Positions 38,551 through 49,753 of a stretch of 64,000 bases of DNA are shown here, piece by piece. A program made the translations under genes and the position numbers. The stretch spans positions 744,001 to 808,000 of the forward strand of contig JBLDXI010000009.1 of NCBI GenBank assembly GCA_047495785.1, in the 5' to 3' direction. The stretch is from Lepidodermella squamata. Lineage: Eukaryota > Gastrotricha. The notes beneath the pieces were generated by a model that had not been told where the DNA came from, searched no databases, and saw only the letters and a program-made list of their open reading frames with translations. Within the stretch, counting starts at the first letter, position 1, and each line of letters begins with the position of its first letter.

Positions 38551-39141
38551 TTAAAGTAGCTGACCAGCAACGAGCTTTTCTTCCTTGAACCGACGAAGGT
38601 AATACAGCTTTTTTAGCTCCAGATAGCTTCTCAAAATTTCATCGATATCACTGGGCACAGATTGTCCTGAAATGAGTTGATTACTGACTGAGTCAGCCGA
38701 TTCCTCAGCTTCGGCAGCGGCTACCTTCAAGCTGGTCACCAGCCAGTCTTGAGAATATTCTCGCTTAGCACTTTCCAACTGATTAACAGAACTCTCTAAA
38801 GCACCACGAGCTAGATTCAATTTATCGACATGCTCCAACAAGCTTCCTTTGGCTTGTTCCAACGAATCACGGTAGTTCAAATTTTCTCGGGCCAATTTTA
38901 GGGCCAATTGCACAGCCTCAGCTCGCTCTCGTTTCAATCGTTCCAACTGAGGGTTCTTATCCACGATAGACTGTAATTTCGCATCCTTGTTAAGCATTTC
39001 GCGAAGTTCACTCTCAGATCTTTCCCGAAGTTCAGGAAAGGAATTTGGGATTTCCACGGTAGGCATAGCTGGGCGAGAAGGAACCGGAGGAGATGGCACT
39101 ACCGATCCTTTCGGAAGCAATGGATAAGGTAAACCGCTCAT
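38551..39141 (-). CDS. VPS37: ESCRT-I subunit VPS37
   Basis: Component of ESCRT-I, which sorts ubiquitinated cargo into multivesicular endosomes. A single exon of 196 residues starts at ATG 39141. A Pro-rich N-terminus (LLPKGSVVPSPPVPSRPAMP) precedes the Mod(r) domain, with SFPELRERSESELREMLN, KNPQLERLKRERAEAVQLAL and a C-terminal helical region ending YYLRRFKEEKLVAGQLL. This is the usual VPS37 layout, and the length fits the short paralogues. The lack of introns contrasts with its neighbours. TCTTTTATAG ends 16 bases before the ATG as a possible acceptor. It is the first gene of the minus-strand trio with ELOB and MYBBP1A, and is divergent from PSPH. Confidence 0.9.
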   Translation of the reverse strand: MSGLPYPLLPKGSVVPSPPVPSRPAMPTVEIPNSFPELRERSESELREMLNKDAKLQSIVDKNPQLERLKRERAEAVQLALKLARENLNYRDSLEQAKGSLLEHVDKLNLARGALESSVNQLESAKREYSQDWLVTSLKVAAAEAEESADSVSNQLISGQSVPSDIDEILRSYLELKKLYYLRRFKEEKLVAGQLL

Positions 39142-40512
39142 AGTATAATTATTTATTCTATAAAAGATAAAAAGATATGTCATAATCTGAATAAAAAGAG
39201 GCTTGTTGGCAACCGGGTTTATCACGGAAATTAATTTGTTCGCGCTTATTGCTATATTTTGTAATCATCAATAATCAATAAAGATAACTCTATACAATTT
39301 CGTGAAGAAAAATAGCAATGACTTTGTGCTTCCTGAATACGGAAGAGAATACCCCTTTAAGCCTAGGATGTCTTCAATCTCTCAAACAGGGCGTCGCTAA
39401 AATCTTTTCGGGTACTATATAATGCTCAGGACGAGACACTGTCTTCCCGTGCTACATTTTTATTACTTTTCATAATTACCGAATTCGTTGACCGTTGTTG
39501 CAATCAGATTTCTTCCAGACAGCATTGAGCTTAAAACTAATAATATGTATGCATGTTTACACTGGATTCGCTTTAAGGCGGTCTTCCATCCAACGGGCGC
39601 AGATGGGCGCGCCGATGTAAGGTGGCGAGTTACCTCTTCTATGCGTAGACAAAGTCGTCCTCTCGCTTTCGCTTTCTTTCGTCCTTTCGGTTTCAGCAAA
39701 GCTGAGATAGTGAGCTTGTCGAGGGATGAGGGATTTCAACCCCAGCAGAGCTGCTGAGCCTGGCTTTGTGATCGGCGATCGGAAAAGGTTTTGATGATCA
39801 TGTTTTTGACGAGGGCAAGTGCTTGAGAGTTCGATATTTCAGTGTTAGGTGCAGATGTGGAACAATAGAGTACGGAAATAAATTATAAAACTAGAGCTGG
39901 GATCTATTTGGTCCACTCAGACACCTGCTCGATGAAGAATTGCATTTTGCCCAAAGCGATTAAAATAATGCAAAATGCTGCTCCAAGTAAACGACATGGA
40001 GATAACCGTGAATTATAGAAAACAAAAACAGTGTGTTTCTTTCAGTGGCTGAGCAGAAAGCAGCGACCCAAACACCCAGCAGTCATCAGTCATTACTCCT
40101 CGATCTACTTTTCCCCTCTAACTCGACGTTCCCTTTTCGAAGACCTGATGAAGACCGCCGCCAGGTGGGGTGGCACGTGATTCAGATTTTGCTAAGTAAA
40201 AATAAAATTTATTAAAAATAATTACTCTCAGCAAAAGAAACCTTTCCTCTGACTAAATTTTATTTAATGTTAAAACCAGATAGGCCTTAATATCACACTT
40301 TGTTTTGTTTTGGCGCGCGCTTTTTGTATTTTTGTTTTCCCCATGATCTGTTCATACTTCGCGTTCATTTCGTTCTTGTTCACGTGAACTGTGAACCTTG
40401 AACTTCTTGTTTGACAGAAGATTGGTTCGCAATCAGAAATCAGAATCAAAGGCCGACATTTTAACTGTTTTCGTGATTGATACTTTATAGGTTTAGTTTA
40501 TTATCGTCGATA
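39142..40512. other. Divergent spacer between VPS37 and PSPH
   Basis: No gene recognised. The open frames at about 39,460-39,760 overlap on both strands and show no domain. ACTTTATAG ends at 40500, 12 bases before the PSPH start, as a possible acceptor. Confidence 0.5.
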
Positions 40513-41439
40513 ATGGCTTGCACAAAGTTGGCTTGTCAGTCGATTGAACTATGGCGCAAAACAGACGCTGTTTGTTTCGACTTTGATTCGACGCTGGCGG
40601 TATGTTGGGAGAAAATGTGTCATTTTGAATGCGAATTTTGAATACCATTGTTCACATAGAGAGATGAATTCATTGATCAAATGGCGGAATACGTCGGGAA
40701 AGGCGATGAAGTCTCTGAAGTTACGAAGCTCGCCATGACTGGCGCTTTACCCTTTGAAGATGCATTAGATGCTCGATTGAAAACAATCAATATGTCGGAC
40801 GGCGACTTGAAAGCATTGATTGAAAGTAAACCAACGAGATTAAGCGATGGCGCTGAGGAACTAATTCAAGCCCTTCAACGCCGCAATATCGATGTTTATA
40901 TAGTTTCTGGATCTTTTACTCCGGCTGTTATTCCCATTTCCGATTATTTGGGTATCCCAGAGGTGAGGAATGAACGTTCCAAAAATCAAGGTAATTTGAA
41001 TATGTGATTTGATAGGAACATGTGTTCGCCAACGGTCTCATATTTGATTCCAATGGCCAGTATAATGGCTTCGACCGTGAACGCCCGACATCTCGTAAAG
41101 GGGGGAAACGTATTATTGTTGAAATGCTCAAGCAAAAGTTCAATTACAAATGTCTAACTTTCATCGGAGACGGGGCTACTGATTTGGAGACGTATGACCC
41201 ACCTCGTGCCAGTGATCTTTTCATTGGATTTGGTAAGTGCAGATTTTAATGTTATACCCAAGTTAAATTGAGAAATAATTGTGAGTGTAGGAGGCAACGT
41301 TTCTCGCGACGTTATACGAAAAAGCGCTCCACTTTTTGTTGATTCGTTTCATCAGCTTGTCGAGTGGCTGAACCCACTGGAAGGTAGCTGTACATGCGGT
41401 TCTGAAACTCCCTCGGCTAAAACCATTCCGCGAAATTGA
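40513..41439 (+). CDS. PSPH: Phosphoserine phosphatase
   Basis: Last enzyme of serine synthesis: removes phosphate from phosphoserine. Four exons agree in phase (40513-40599, 40660-40962, 41016-41232, 41291-41439), giving 251 residues. HAD motifs are all present: motif I AVCFDFDSTLA (nucleophile and acid Asp; the first residue after the nucleophile is Phe rather than the common Val), motif II VYIVSGSFTPAV, a Lys in the GGKRIIVEMLK region, and motif III CLTFIGDGATDLE. The segment ALPFEDALDARL matches the substrate-lid helices. The C-terminal 25 residues after DSFHQLVEWL are a low-complexity extension. A possible acceptor TTTATAG lies 12 bases before the ATG. It is head-to-head with VPS37 across a 1.4-kb spacer. 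Confidence 0.94.
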
Positions 41440-42731
41440 TCTATGTTGGTGGATATATCTTGCTGTCTGTTAGCTGCCATGATAAAGGTTTACAATAATT
41501 TATTATATACCTCTTCCACTAATAAAATTATACCTGGAGTTGACACTGTAATTTTGGAGTCACATCGACGAATTTTTCTCGGATGTTCTTTGAAACGCAG
41601 TTTTGTTATCCAACTCATGTTTTATATTCTGTTAAGATTAGTTTCTGAAATTATAATTTTTATCGTTCTGTAATATCACTGTTCAATCTTTCAAGTTCCA
41701 TATTTGAGCTGATTCTTTGCCATGACATCATGAATGTGCTATTCAGATGTGGCCGTAAATTGGTGTTGTTTTTGACTCTGTCGCTTATTGGTATCATTTT
41801 CAAACCGTTGGTGATTCTCGAGTTAACTTTTTGAATGCTGTAGAATTTTGCTGTTAGCTAATTGATTCGAAAATTTCAGGTTCAAGCAATATAGAATAAC
41901 ACGCAATACTGGTTTTCTATTGGTAACGCATTTTACAAGGCACTCATGCGTTTGTAAGATGCCGTTATTGCAAGAGAACAATAAAAGCGGTTTGAAATTC
42001 TTCAATTAATTGCGTGTTTTTTTGCGTTGCAATTGTTGGCTGAAACAAAAGGTACGGCGACGCTGCTAAACAATGTAGTTACCTGCGGCGTTTGCTTGGC
42101 CAGGTAGCCTGTTGAAATGAGTTCAGTTTGCCGCATTCATTTTTTCGCATGCGTGGACAGCAACATCACGCCAAACGTAAAAAATTCCGTTGGAGGATTG
42201 GTATATGACATTCATTCCCATTCATAAAGAGAATTCCCATTTAAGTTAGTAACGTTTATTCGACTAGAGTTTTTCATATCAGTTCTTCTTTACTTCAGGC
42301 ATAGTTTTTACTAATAATCAACAGTAAGTAAGAGAATAAAGCAATATCCACTCGTCCATGAAATTTGGATTGGTAATTTGCAAGTTGAACACAGTTGTCA
42401 CCGAATTGTTAAGGCTTTAGACCATAGAAAAGCGTTCTCCCAAATTCGCAGCCGCATGAACCTCAGATTAAAATTTCACATCTTTCGTTCGCAGAAAGCT
42501 CCAATACACAAGTTTTTCAATAGCAACAATTAGGAATTTCGCTGATCGAAATTCATGCTAGATGACAATTTGAATCACCCATCATCATGATGCCACGTAT
42601 CACAATAAAATGAAAATTTGTTGATAAAAACAATGCAGTAACGAAAGCCGAGCAATTATAGAAAACTCATGCTCTTCATGATAAATCCATGATATTGAGG
42701 CAGTTAGCATTGGATATATAGATTTCAGTAG
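41440..42731. other. Convergent spacer between PSPH and CHK2
   Basis: AT-rich, with AATAAA at 41521-41526 for PSPH. No gene or RNA is seen. Confidence 0.55.
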
Positions 42732-44715
42732 TTATTTTCCACGTCGAATGATTTTCGGAGTTTTTGCAGAAGCTAAAGGTTCGTTGACCTGACGCAGATT
42801 TTCACCAACCACAGGACGTTTCGCTGCCAAAGGGGAGCCAAATCTTTGAACTGCAGATTTAAAAGCTGACGTTCCTATTGCTGCTTTTCCGACAGGTGCC
42901 GCAATTGGGTCGATGCTGTCTCGATTTTTGCGCCGAAGTGGACGAACGCCGTCAGCTGTGTTCGGTCGCTTGGGTTCTTCATCAGCGGTTTTTCTCGCTG
43001 ATTCGCTGACCTTATCAAGCTCGTTTGCGCGAGCCGTAGAGAGCCGCCCGTTCGCTCTCATCGGCCGGGTCAAACCGCGACCTCGAGAAGCTGTAGTCAT
43101 AGGTAGGATATCGTTACGTGACTGAGGGGCATAGTTGTAAACGATTCCACGACCGTTGAAAGCCACCTGATTTACTTTATCACGCATACTTTGATCTCGG
43201 GCCTGAAAGAAATTCATATAATCACAATTGACAATAGTCTAATAAAGAGCCAATACCATCCATGGATGATCGACAACCTGATCAGCGGACAAGCGGCGCG
43301 TGGGATCTACGGTAAGTAGACCTTTTATCAAGTTTATTGCCTCTGATGACGTTGACGACCAGCGTTCCGAGGGAAATGAGTAAGATCCGTTCAAGATTTG
43401 TTCTTCCAATGTCATATCTGTTCGCTCGTTATAGAAAGGAGGGTACCCGGCCAACGATGCGAATAAAATTACACCCATAGACCAGAGATCGACCTTTTTC
43501 GAGTAAATGCCATTGCCCTTGGTTTTGACGATTTCCGGGGCCAAGTAAGTCGGAGTTCCGCAATAGGTTCGTAGGACCGTTCCAGGATCGACAATTTTGG
43601 ACAACCCAAAATCAGCCAATTTTGCAATAGGGTAGTCATCATCGGATGAGAGTAGAATGTTTTCTGGTTTCAGGTCGCGATGGGTAATGCCGTTGTAATG
43701 CAAATATTGCACAGCGAGAGAGATTTGATAAAATATAAACTTGGCGAACTGTTCCGTTAGCTTGCCATTGCTGACGATCTTATCGAATAGTTCACCACCA
43801 GAGGCATATTCCAGAACGAGGAATAAATCGCCGGATGGAGGTTCATCAAACACATCCAAAATCTTGATAATGCAGGGGTGAGAGAGCTCGCGCATCAGCT
43901 TTGCTTCCTGAAGTCAGAAAATATTATAAGACAAATAAAAATACATTTCAATAGCACTTTACTCGAATGGCTTGAGCGTAACTGGAATGTTTGTCGTCAT
44001 CGCCAATGGCTTTCTTGGCTTCGTTATTCCCAGCAGGTGCCTCACTGAAAAACTTTGATCGGTGAACAATTTTTATGGCAACGGGTGTGCCAGTCCGTCT
44101 AGAAAATGCAAGCTGAACCTCGCCACATGCACCTTGACCGAGCTGCTTTGAAAATCGATAAAGATTTCGAAGGTTAAGCGGAATAGATGGATCATCAAGA
44201 ATAGAAAGATCTGCAAACATCATCACTCGGTTTTTAGCCAATGAAAGAGCTATTTCGGAATTGTTTTCCAACGGAACAGGAACGCCCTTAGTTAGCCGCT
44301 GACCGTTCACAAAAGTGCCGTTAGATGAGCAATCTTCGATTTCGGCGGAGCCGCCAGCCCTGCGCCTAACGCGAAATTGAATTCGACTGTACGACAACCA
44401 CATACTGAGGCGGCTCTTCTCTGAATCCGGAGGACGAGGTAACACTATGGTGACCGGAGGCCCGTCGTTACGTCCGACAATGTATTCGTTCAAAGTAAGT
44501 TGGCTTTGAGGCATATCAGGCGAGAGGCCGAGAAACAAACCCCACGGCGGATTATGATTTGCATTCTGCAAAGAGTCACCTAGGCTGTTTGAAATCGGCT
44601 GCGTGTCAAACTCCGAGATAGCATTGGCCGATAACGTATCATTGGTATTAACGGCAGTTCCATTTGAGCCCGAGTTTAAATCATCAGCGCAGGAAAAAAA
44701 TATGTCTTCAGACAT
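42732..44715 (-). CDS. CHEK2: Checkpoint kinase 2 (CHK2/Cds1) homologue
   Basis: DNA-damage checkpoint Ser/Thr kinase. Three exons (43963-44715, 43257-43907, 42732-43202) join in phase to 624 residues. An FHA domain (NEYIVGRNDG, LSYSRIQFRV, SSNGTFVNGQ) precedes the kinase: Gly loop LGQGACGEVQLAF, lysine VAIKIV, EYASGGELFDKI, catalytic loop THRDLKPENIL, DFGLSK, activation segment TYCGTPTYLAPEI and DLWSMGVILF. The conserved His of the FHA SxxH motif is Gln here. The N-terminus has only one TQ and one SQ, so the SQ/TQ cluster is reduced. The C-terminus is rich in Arg/Lys (PLRRKNRDS, KIIRRGK), a likely nuclear signal. TTTTCTAG ends 10 bases before the ATG. It follows the coiled-coil gene by 313 bases on the same strand. 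Confidence 0.94.
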
Positions 44716-45028
44716 AATGGCAACACTAGAAAATGTTAATCAGAATGTGGCTTTTAAATTTTGATAAATTAGCTTTACTTCATTTAAACCAAGGCCAAAC
44801 ATGAAAAATAAATACCTCTCCATTTTTCCATTACAACTCATCTTAGAAGGAACACAGAGTCTTGTTATGATTAAGCGGCTGTTTGGGCTATACGCATAGA
44901 CTGTACATGATATACTTTTAGAGATAGTTCCACGACCATAAGGCATAAATATGCAGACAAAACAAAGCAACGGAATTTCGGGCAATTTTTGCAAGAGATA
45001 CATCACCAGAGTTATAAGATAGAAAATA
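44716..45028. other. Spacer between coiled-coil gene and CHK2
   Basis: Short AT-rich spacer. CATTTTCTAG, with its AG at 44726-44727, may be the acceptor for the CHK2 mRNA. An 88-codon minus-strand frame crosses it without recognisable features. Confidence 0.5.
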
Positions 45029-47487
45029 TCAAGAATTTCCAGGCTGATGCTGCTGGTGTTGATTAGCCGCAGCCAATTGTTCCCTCAATTCAGTGATTTT
45101 ACGTTGTATAGCTGAAAGACTCGAATGCACACCACCTTCGGCACCAGATGCAGAAGGGGAAGGAGAAGATAATGCAGGAAAGCGGGAAGGCGAGGGGCTT
45201 GAGATGCCACTATTACCTATTGCAGCATTGATTGGAGTTGCTTGCCTCAATGGATCCATTGCGAATCCCGTCTTGGACAAACCCGCCAGTCTCGACTGAA
45301 GTTCACGTTTTTCACGTGAAAGCAGCTTCACAGCCGCTCTTAAAGCATCCATTTCACTGGGGCAAAGAACACCAGACGGCGTTCGAGGTAGCTGCTCCAC
45401 GCTAGCAGCAGTTGCATTCAGATTGCTCGAAAAGCATTCGCTCGACAGTATCGACTCGGATGGAGACACCGGCCGATCAGCAAAGCTGTTCATCGCGACT
45501 TGACACGAAAAATGGGACTGTTCACTTGGTACAATTTGCGAAACTTCAAACTCGCAATCGAGTTGAGAAGAGGCATCGCGAAGAGAAAAAACCGAATGGC
45601 AAGCGTCTGTTCCAGAATCTGCGGACGCAGATGATGCCTGAGTTTCGGCATGGTCCCTAAGTAATATAGGGTCGGAAGCCTGGTTAAAAACTTCGATAAT
45701 TGCTTGCGACTGAGCATCTGCAGTGCACACTGGTGTTAATTCCACATCCTGATTGAGCGTTTGACATGTTGCATCAGCAGCTTCTATTCCACTTATTTGC
45801 GTGTAGATGTCCTGCAAAACGACAAGACCGCCGGCGTCGGTTGTCGCGTCAAATTTGAGCGTTTCTTCAACGGTGACCGTTTGAGCTTCGGAATCCGCCG
45901 TCAGCACAATACATTCAGTTGCCTTCGCCAAGCTCTCCGTAGCCAACGTTTGAGCACATGCTTCTGAGGTAGATGCCATTAGATCGGTCTGCGAATCGAC
46001 ATCTTCCAATGCTACGCCTGCCGATTCCGTCTCTACGTCTGAAACCTCAACTACAAGCGTCTGTGTCATGCCGTCGGAAGTGTCAATATCCCGCTCAGAC
46101 ACAGAGTTGTCCTCGTACTGCGACGCGACATCCAAACCAACTAAAGCACTACATTGAGTGAAAGTGTCGCAAGTAGCCCTAACATTTTCGAAGCACTCGA
46201 TTTGCTTTGAGTTATTGACATCAGGCATCTCAACAACGACAGGCTGTAAATCGATACTTGAGAATTGCACGGAAATGGAAGTATTCGGAAGCACGAAGTC
46301 TTCAGTTTGAACATCAGCCGAAGAAGAACTAACATCGCCTTCGAGCGGCTTAGAAAGAGAAAATTTCTGAGCTACATCCGGATCGGTTTGAGACTGCTGA
46401 TCAGCACACGACACACGGGGCGATTTAAACATGTCAATGGGTATCGGCATGACCACTGCATTGGTGGCCGCTTGAAGTGCCTGCTGCAGCTGATTGCATG
46501 CATCCACCAGGCTGTCTCGTTCCGAAGTTAGTACCGCAATCTCCTGGTCTCGTTGCCGAAGCCGTCCGGTCATATCAGCCAATTCTCGCTGAAGCTGCAT
46601 GGTCATCATTGCCATGGCAGCTTGTTGCTGAGTTTGAACTTGATTATTTGGCGTTCCCCTCTGCTGAAGATCCGCAACCCTAGATCCTAGTTGACGTTTG
46701 AGATCCGATTCGGCCAACTGCGCAGTTTCTAGCTGTGCCTATAAAATTTAACTAGGTCAAAATCTTCACGTTCATTATTGCAGAGGCGCAAACCTTCAGC
46801 TCAATCACTTTTGATTTCAGCTGATTCAAGGCAGCATCTTTCAGCTCCATGCGGCGTTCATATTCGGCAAGTTTGAATTTTGAATCATTTGATCGGTTTT
46901 CGATTTCTCTCAGAGTTGTATTCAGCTGAGTAATAGCTACATCCTTTTCTTCCACTTTTTTCGTCAAATCTAATTATTAGTTACCATAAAGTTGTTTCCA
47001 AGATGAGAAAAGCTTAAATTACCTTGCACCAAGGCATGACATGTGCGATAAGCTGAAACTGCAGGCGCCCATTTGTCTATGGTCGATTTAAGATTTTCGT
47101 TTTCAGCCATCAACGTCTTAACCAACTGCGCTCGAGCGGCCATAGTTTTGGCAGCATCATTTTCGACATGTGAAGCATCATTGTGGTGCAGATTATGATT
47201 AGATGGTGGTTGATGATGACGTATGGCTGGTACAGAAACAGTGGATAATGCTCGGCCGTATTCGGATGGTGGGCCTCCAATGCTCGAAGTTGGCGTGCTA
47301 ATTGCAAAAAACGATATAATAGTGGACAAATAGCATCTCATTTGACGTACGTTCTACCAGAAAGGTCACCGCCAGCTTTCCGGCTTATCTTCTTTTTGAA
47401 CCGTTCCAATCTTTTTTGCAACTGCTCACGAGAGGGATCTTTGCTTTGCTCCGAGACTTGAGGGTTATGAGAGCTCTCTGCGTTCAT
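45029..47487 (-). CDS. Coiled-coil protein with an array of QT motifs
   Basis: Unrecognised, about 770 residues in four exons. Exon 1 (from ATG 47487) is basic and coiled (REQLQKRLERFKKKISRKAG). Exon 2 has TPTSSIGGPPSEYGR and AQLVKTLMAENENLKSTIDK. Exon 3 is a coiled coil (VAITQLNTTLREIENRSND). Exon 4 begins AQLETAQLAESDLKRQLG, has a Gln-rich coil (LQRELADMTGRLRQRDQEIA), then about 300 acidic, poorly ordered residues (45,550-46,400) with repeated QT motifs: SQTDPDV, VQTEDF, TQTLVVE, SQTDLM, AQTLATE, AQTVTVE and CQTLNQD, plus TQI and TQA. It ends in a coiled-coil C-terminus (IQRKITELREQLAAANQ). The QT pattern resembles multivalent ligands of dynein light chain LC8. A cytoskeletal, centrosomal or Golgi scaffold would fit, but no family is assigned. 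It lies 180 bases downstream of UBE2G1. Confidence 0.75.
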
Positions 47488-47667
47488 TCTATCTAATGTT
47501 ATGATTCTAAATTGGAACAAATACGCGGAACATTTAATTGGACGATTTTTTAAGCGTTATCAATTTTTGATGTGCCACATCAGAAATCACACAAGAAATA
47601 TCTTATGCTGACAGACAATTGTTTTATAACCAGCCGGGTGATTTGAGAATGTGAAGACGATAATAGC

Positions 47668-48546
47668 TCAAAGACATTCTTGAGACAAACGCACGCAGCG
47701 CTGGACTCGACGCTTAAACTCGTCTTTTCTTTCACGCCACTCCTTCGCAGCATCGACATTTGCCGGTGATTCATCTAATAATGAGCTTGATAATTATAGG
47801 AAATCTTAAACGTTGAAAGATACCGTTGGGATCAGACAGCATCGAAATCACACTAAGAAGAATAGTTTCAACAGTATGAACAGGAACCCATCTTTCGGAA
47901 GCTTTTTCGTAACCATATTTGTCTTCTCCTGGATCGTGAAGAATAGAGATGCAGACGTCTCCGTTTTTATCAACTGTGAGTCAAATGTAAACATGAAAAC
48001 AGTCGGCGACTAAAAAAGATAGAGCGATACCGTTGGGATGCCATATCTAAAATGAGAGGCATTTTCTCAACCTGTTAGGAAATTAAAAGAATGTACCTAC
48101 CTCCGAGACAAATTTCATTTTCGGGGGTTTCAGCGGGTATTCCTGTTAGTTTCAATATTTCATTACAATCTCCATTGAAACCAAAACATACTTTCGGGAA
48201 ATATAAATGAGCTTTGAAAAATCCACCTTCACTAAAAGGCGAATGAAAGAATGATGATATTCACTTTATATAATGAAAAGAAACTTACTAGAAGGTGTCC
48301 GGTGGTCCAATAACTATTACTTCCCATTTGAAAATCTATGAGAAACTCATTTATGAAGCTACGGTACCTAACAATGATAGCTTACATCGCTGTCGTCAAT
48401 TAAGCCAGCTGAAAATCCTGGAACAGGATTTTTCTGCAAATCTGCGAAATAATAGCATACAGATTGAAACGATTCATCACATATAGCCTACCCAGCAGTT
48501 GACGACGCAAAAGAAGAGCGGCTTGATCTCGCTGCTCATTAGCCAT
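47668..48546 (-). CDS. UBE2G1: Ubiquitin-conjugating enzyme E2 G1
   Basis: E2 enzyme of the UBE2G/UBC7 group, about 170 residues. It starts at ATG 48546 with ALLLRRQL, followed by [16 protein letters not shown] on a later exon and IGPPDTF with KFVSEIWHPN further on. The catalytic exon (near 47,820-47,970) has [20 protein letters not shown], with the active Cys and the acidic insertion ([16 protein letters not shown]) that marks the UBE2G class. The last exon reads [20 protein letters not shown] and ends at 47668. All blocks are in order. Exon edges in the middle are approximate because the introns are short. A possible acceptor ACATAG lies 7 bases before the ATG. First gene of the trio UBE2G1, coiled-coil protein, CHK2. 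Confidence 0.94.
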
Positions 48547-49225
48547 AATAAAACTATGTAGTGGAAAGCTGGTTAACATTATTTCATTAGATATTACCGT
48601 TAAGATTCAACCATCGACATTGCGTCAATTTCATAATTAGAAATTATAATTATCGGGAAGGTCAATGCAAAAAGTAATATCTGAAACAGCTAGGGTCTCA
48701 TTGCTAGCCAAAATACTCAAGGCTAGATCGGTGAAGATGACGAATCAACTTGCAGCATCAGAGAAGCAATCATAAGTTCTCCGAGTGATAAATTAATATC
48801 TGAGTTTAGTATTCATTGGGAGGGTCGGCGTTATGTTTTTGAAGGTTTCTACTGCTTAACGGCTGGTAAAAACAGCATCGGCCAAGAAAATTAAGCAACC
48901 TGTTCGAAAATTCTAAGTAACGATTGTCGATTGTCTTCATCAAGCGAGCACTGATGCGCGCCCCCAATTTTGTTACCCACCATATGGCATATGATATATC
49001 ATAGACTTTCTATTCCCACGTATTTTCACAAAGCGGCTAATAAGACGCTGATGTGACGTTGGCGACACATGAGGCTTGTGGTGGCACTTGATAGAAACTG
49101 AAATTTTGTGGGCTCCGCGTTAGAAGACAGAAATGAATGGGAGAAAAGCTTCAGGCTGTCAGGTATGTCATAAAAACAAACCAAGCGAGAAGTAGAATAA
49201 GAATGATTAGGACCGATGCACTAGA
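48547..49225. other. Spacer between UBE2G1 and the repeat region
   Basis: No gene seen. A short AT-rich palindromic run (CATATGGCATATG) lies near 48,982-48,995. The exact repeat flanking the retroelement starts at 49226. Confidence 0.5.
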
Positions 49226-49753
49226 TAAAGTCAGTCGCTTTATGTAGATCGAGCATCGAGATTTTGTTTAATGGCTGAAACTTGAACAGCTTTGACCTTT
49301 GACTTTTGACTTGAACCCAAGTCAGCACTTTAAAAAAATGCTGAAGCTGTGAAAGACCACTGATCAGAGTTTCCATCGTTGGGTTTCCCCAGCCCTGCCT
49401 GCTTGAAAGGTAGTTTAGCAGTTAACAGGTTCCTACAGTTCCAACAGCGCGCCCTGCCCTGCGAAGTGATGCGGTTCATTCAAATAATTACTCGCGCCCA
49501 ACGAATCAGGAGAATATGCGTGAAAACCAATTATAAAAATGTCAGATACATTTTTTTGATTACATTATTATTCAAAGATATTCATAAACACTGGTTTTAT
49601 TACTTATGAATTTATTTCTCAGTCCGCATGTTTTCATTTTCTCGAAACAGAAATCGGGACGATTTTTGGCCGTCTCAAAAGCCGGATGCTATGAAATGCG
49701 CCTCAAGCAAGGCTTTGGAGAGCAATTCTTGCGCTCTACGCTAGCTGCTTCCT
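49226..49753 (+). repeat. Exact 528-base direct repeat, upstream copy
   Basis: Identical, at an offset of 10,892, to 60118-60645 on the far side of the retroelement. This copy ends GCTAGCTGCTTCC immediately against the 5' LTR. It carries a 76-codon open frame (49379-49609) that is repeated unchanged in the other copy, with no recognisable domain. The 16-base stretch at 49688-49703 has an exact inverted match at 61125-61140, so the segment is itself part of an older repeat. Confidence 0.9.

Noticed and set aside
49379-49609. 76-codon open frame, repeated at 60271-60501
   Set aside because: Its identity only reflects the exact 528-base duplication; no domain, and no evidence that it is a gene.
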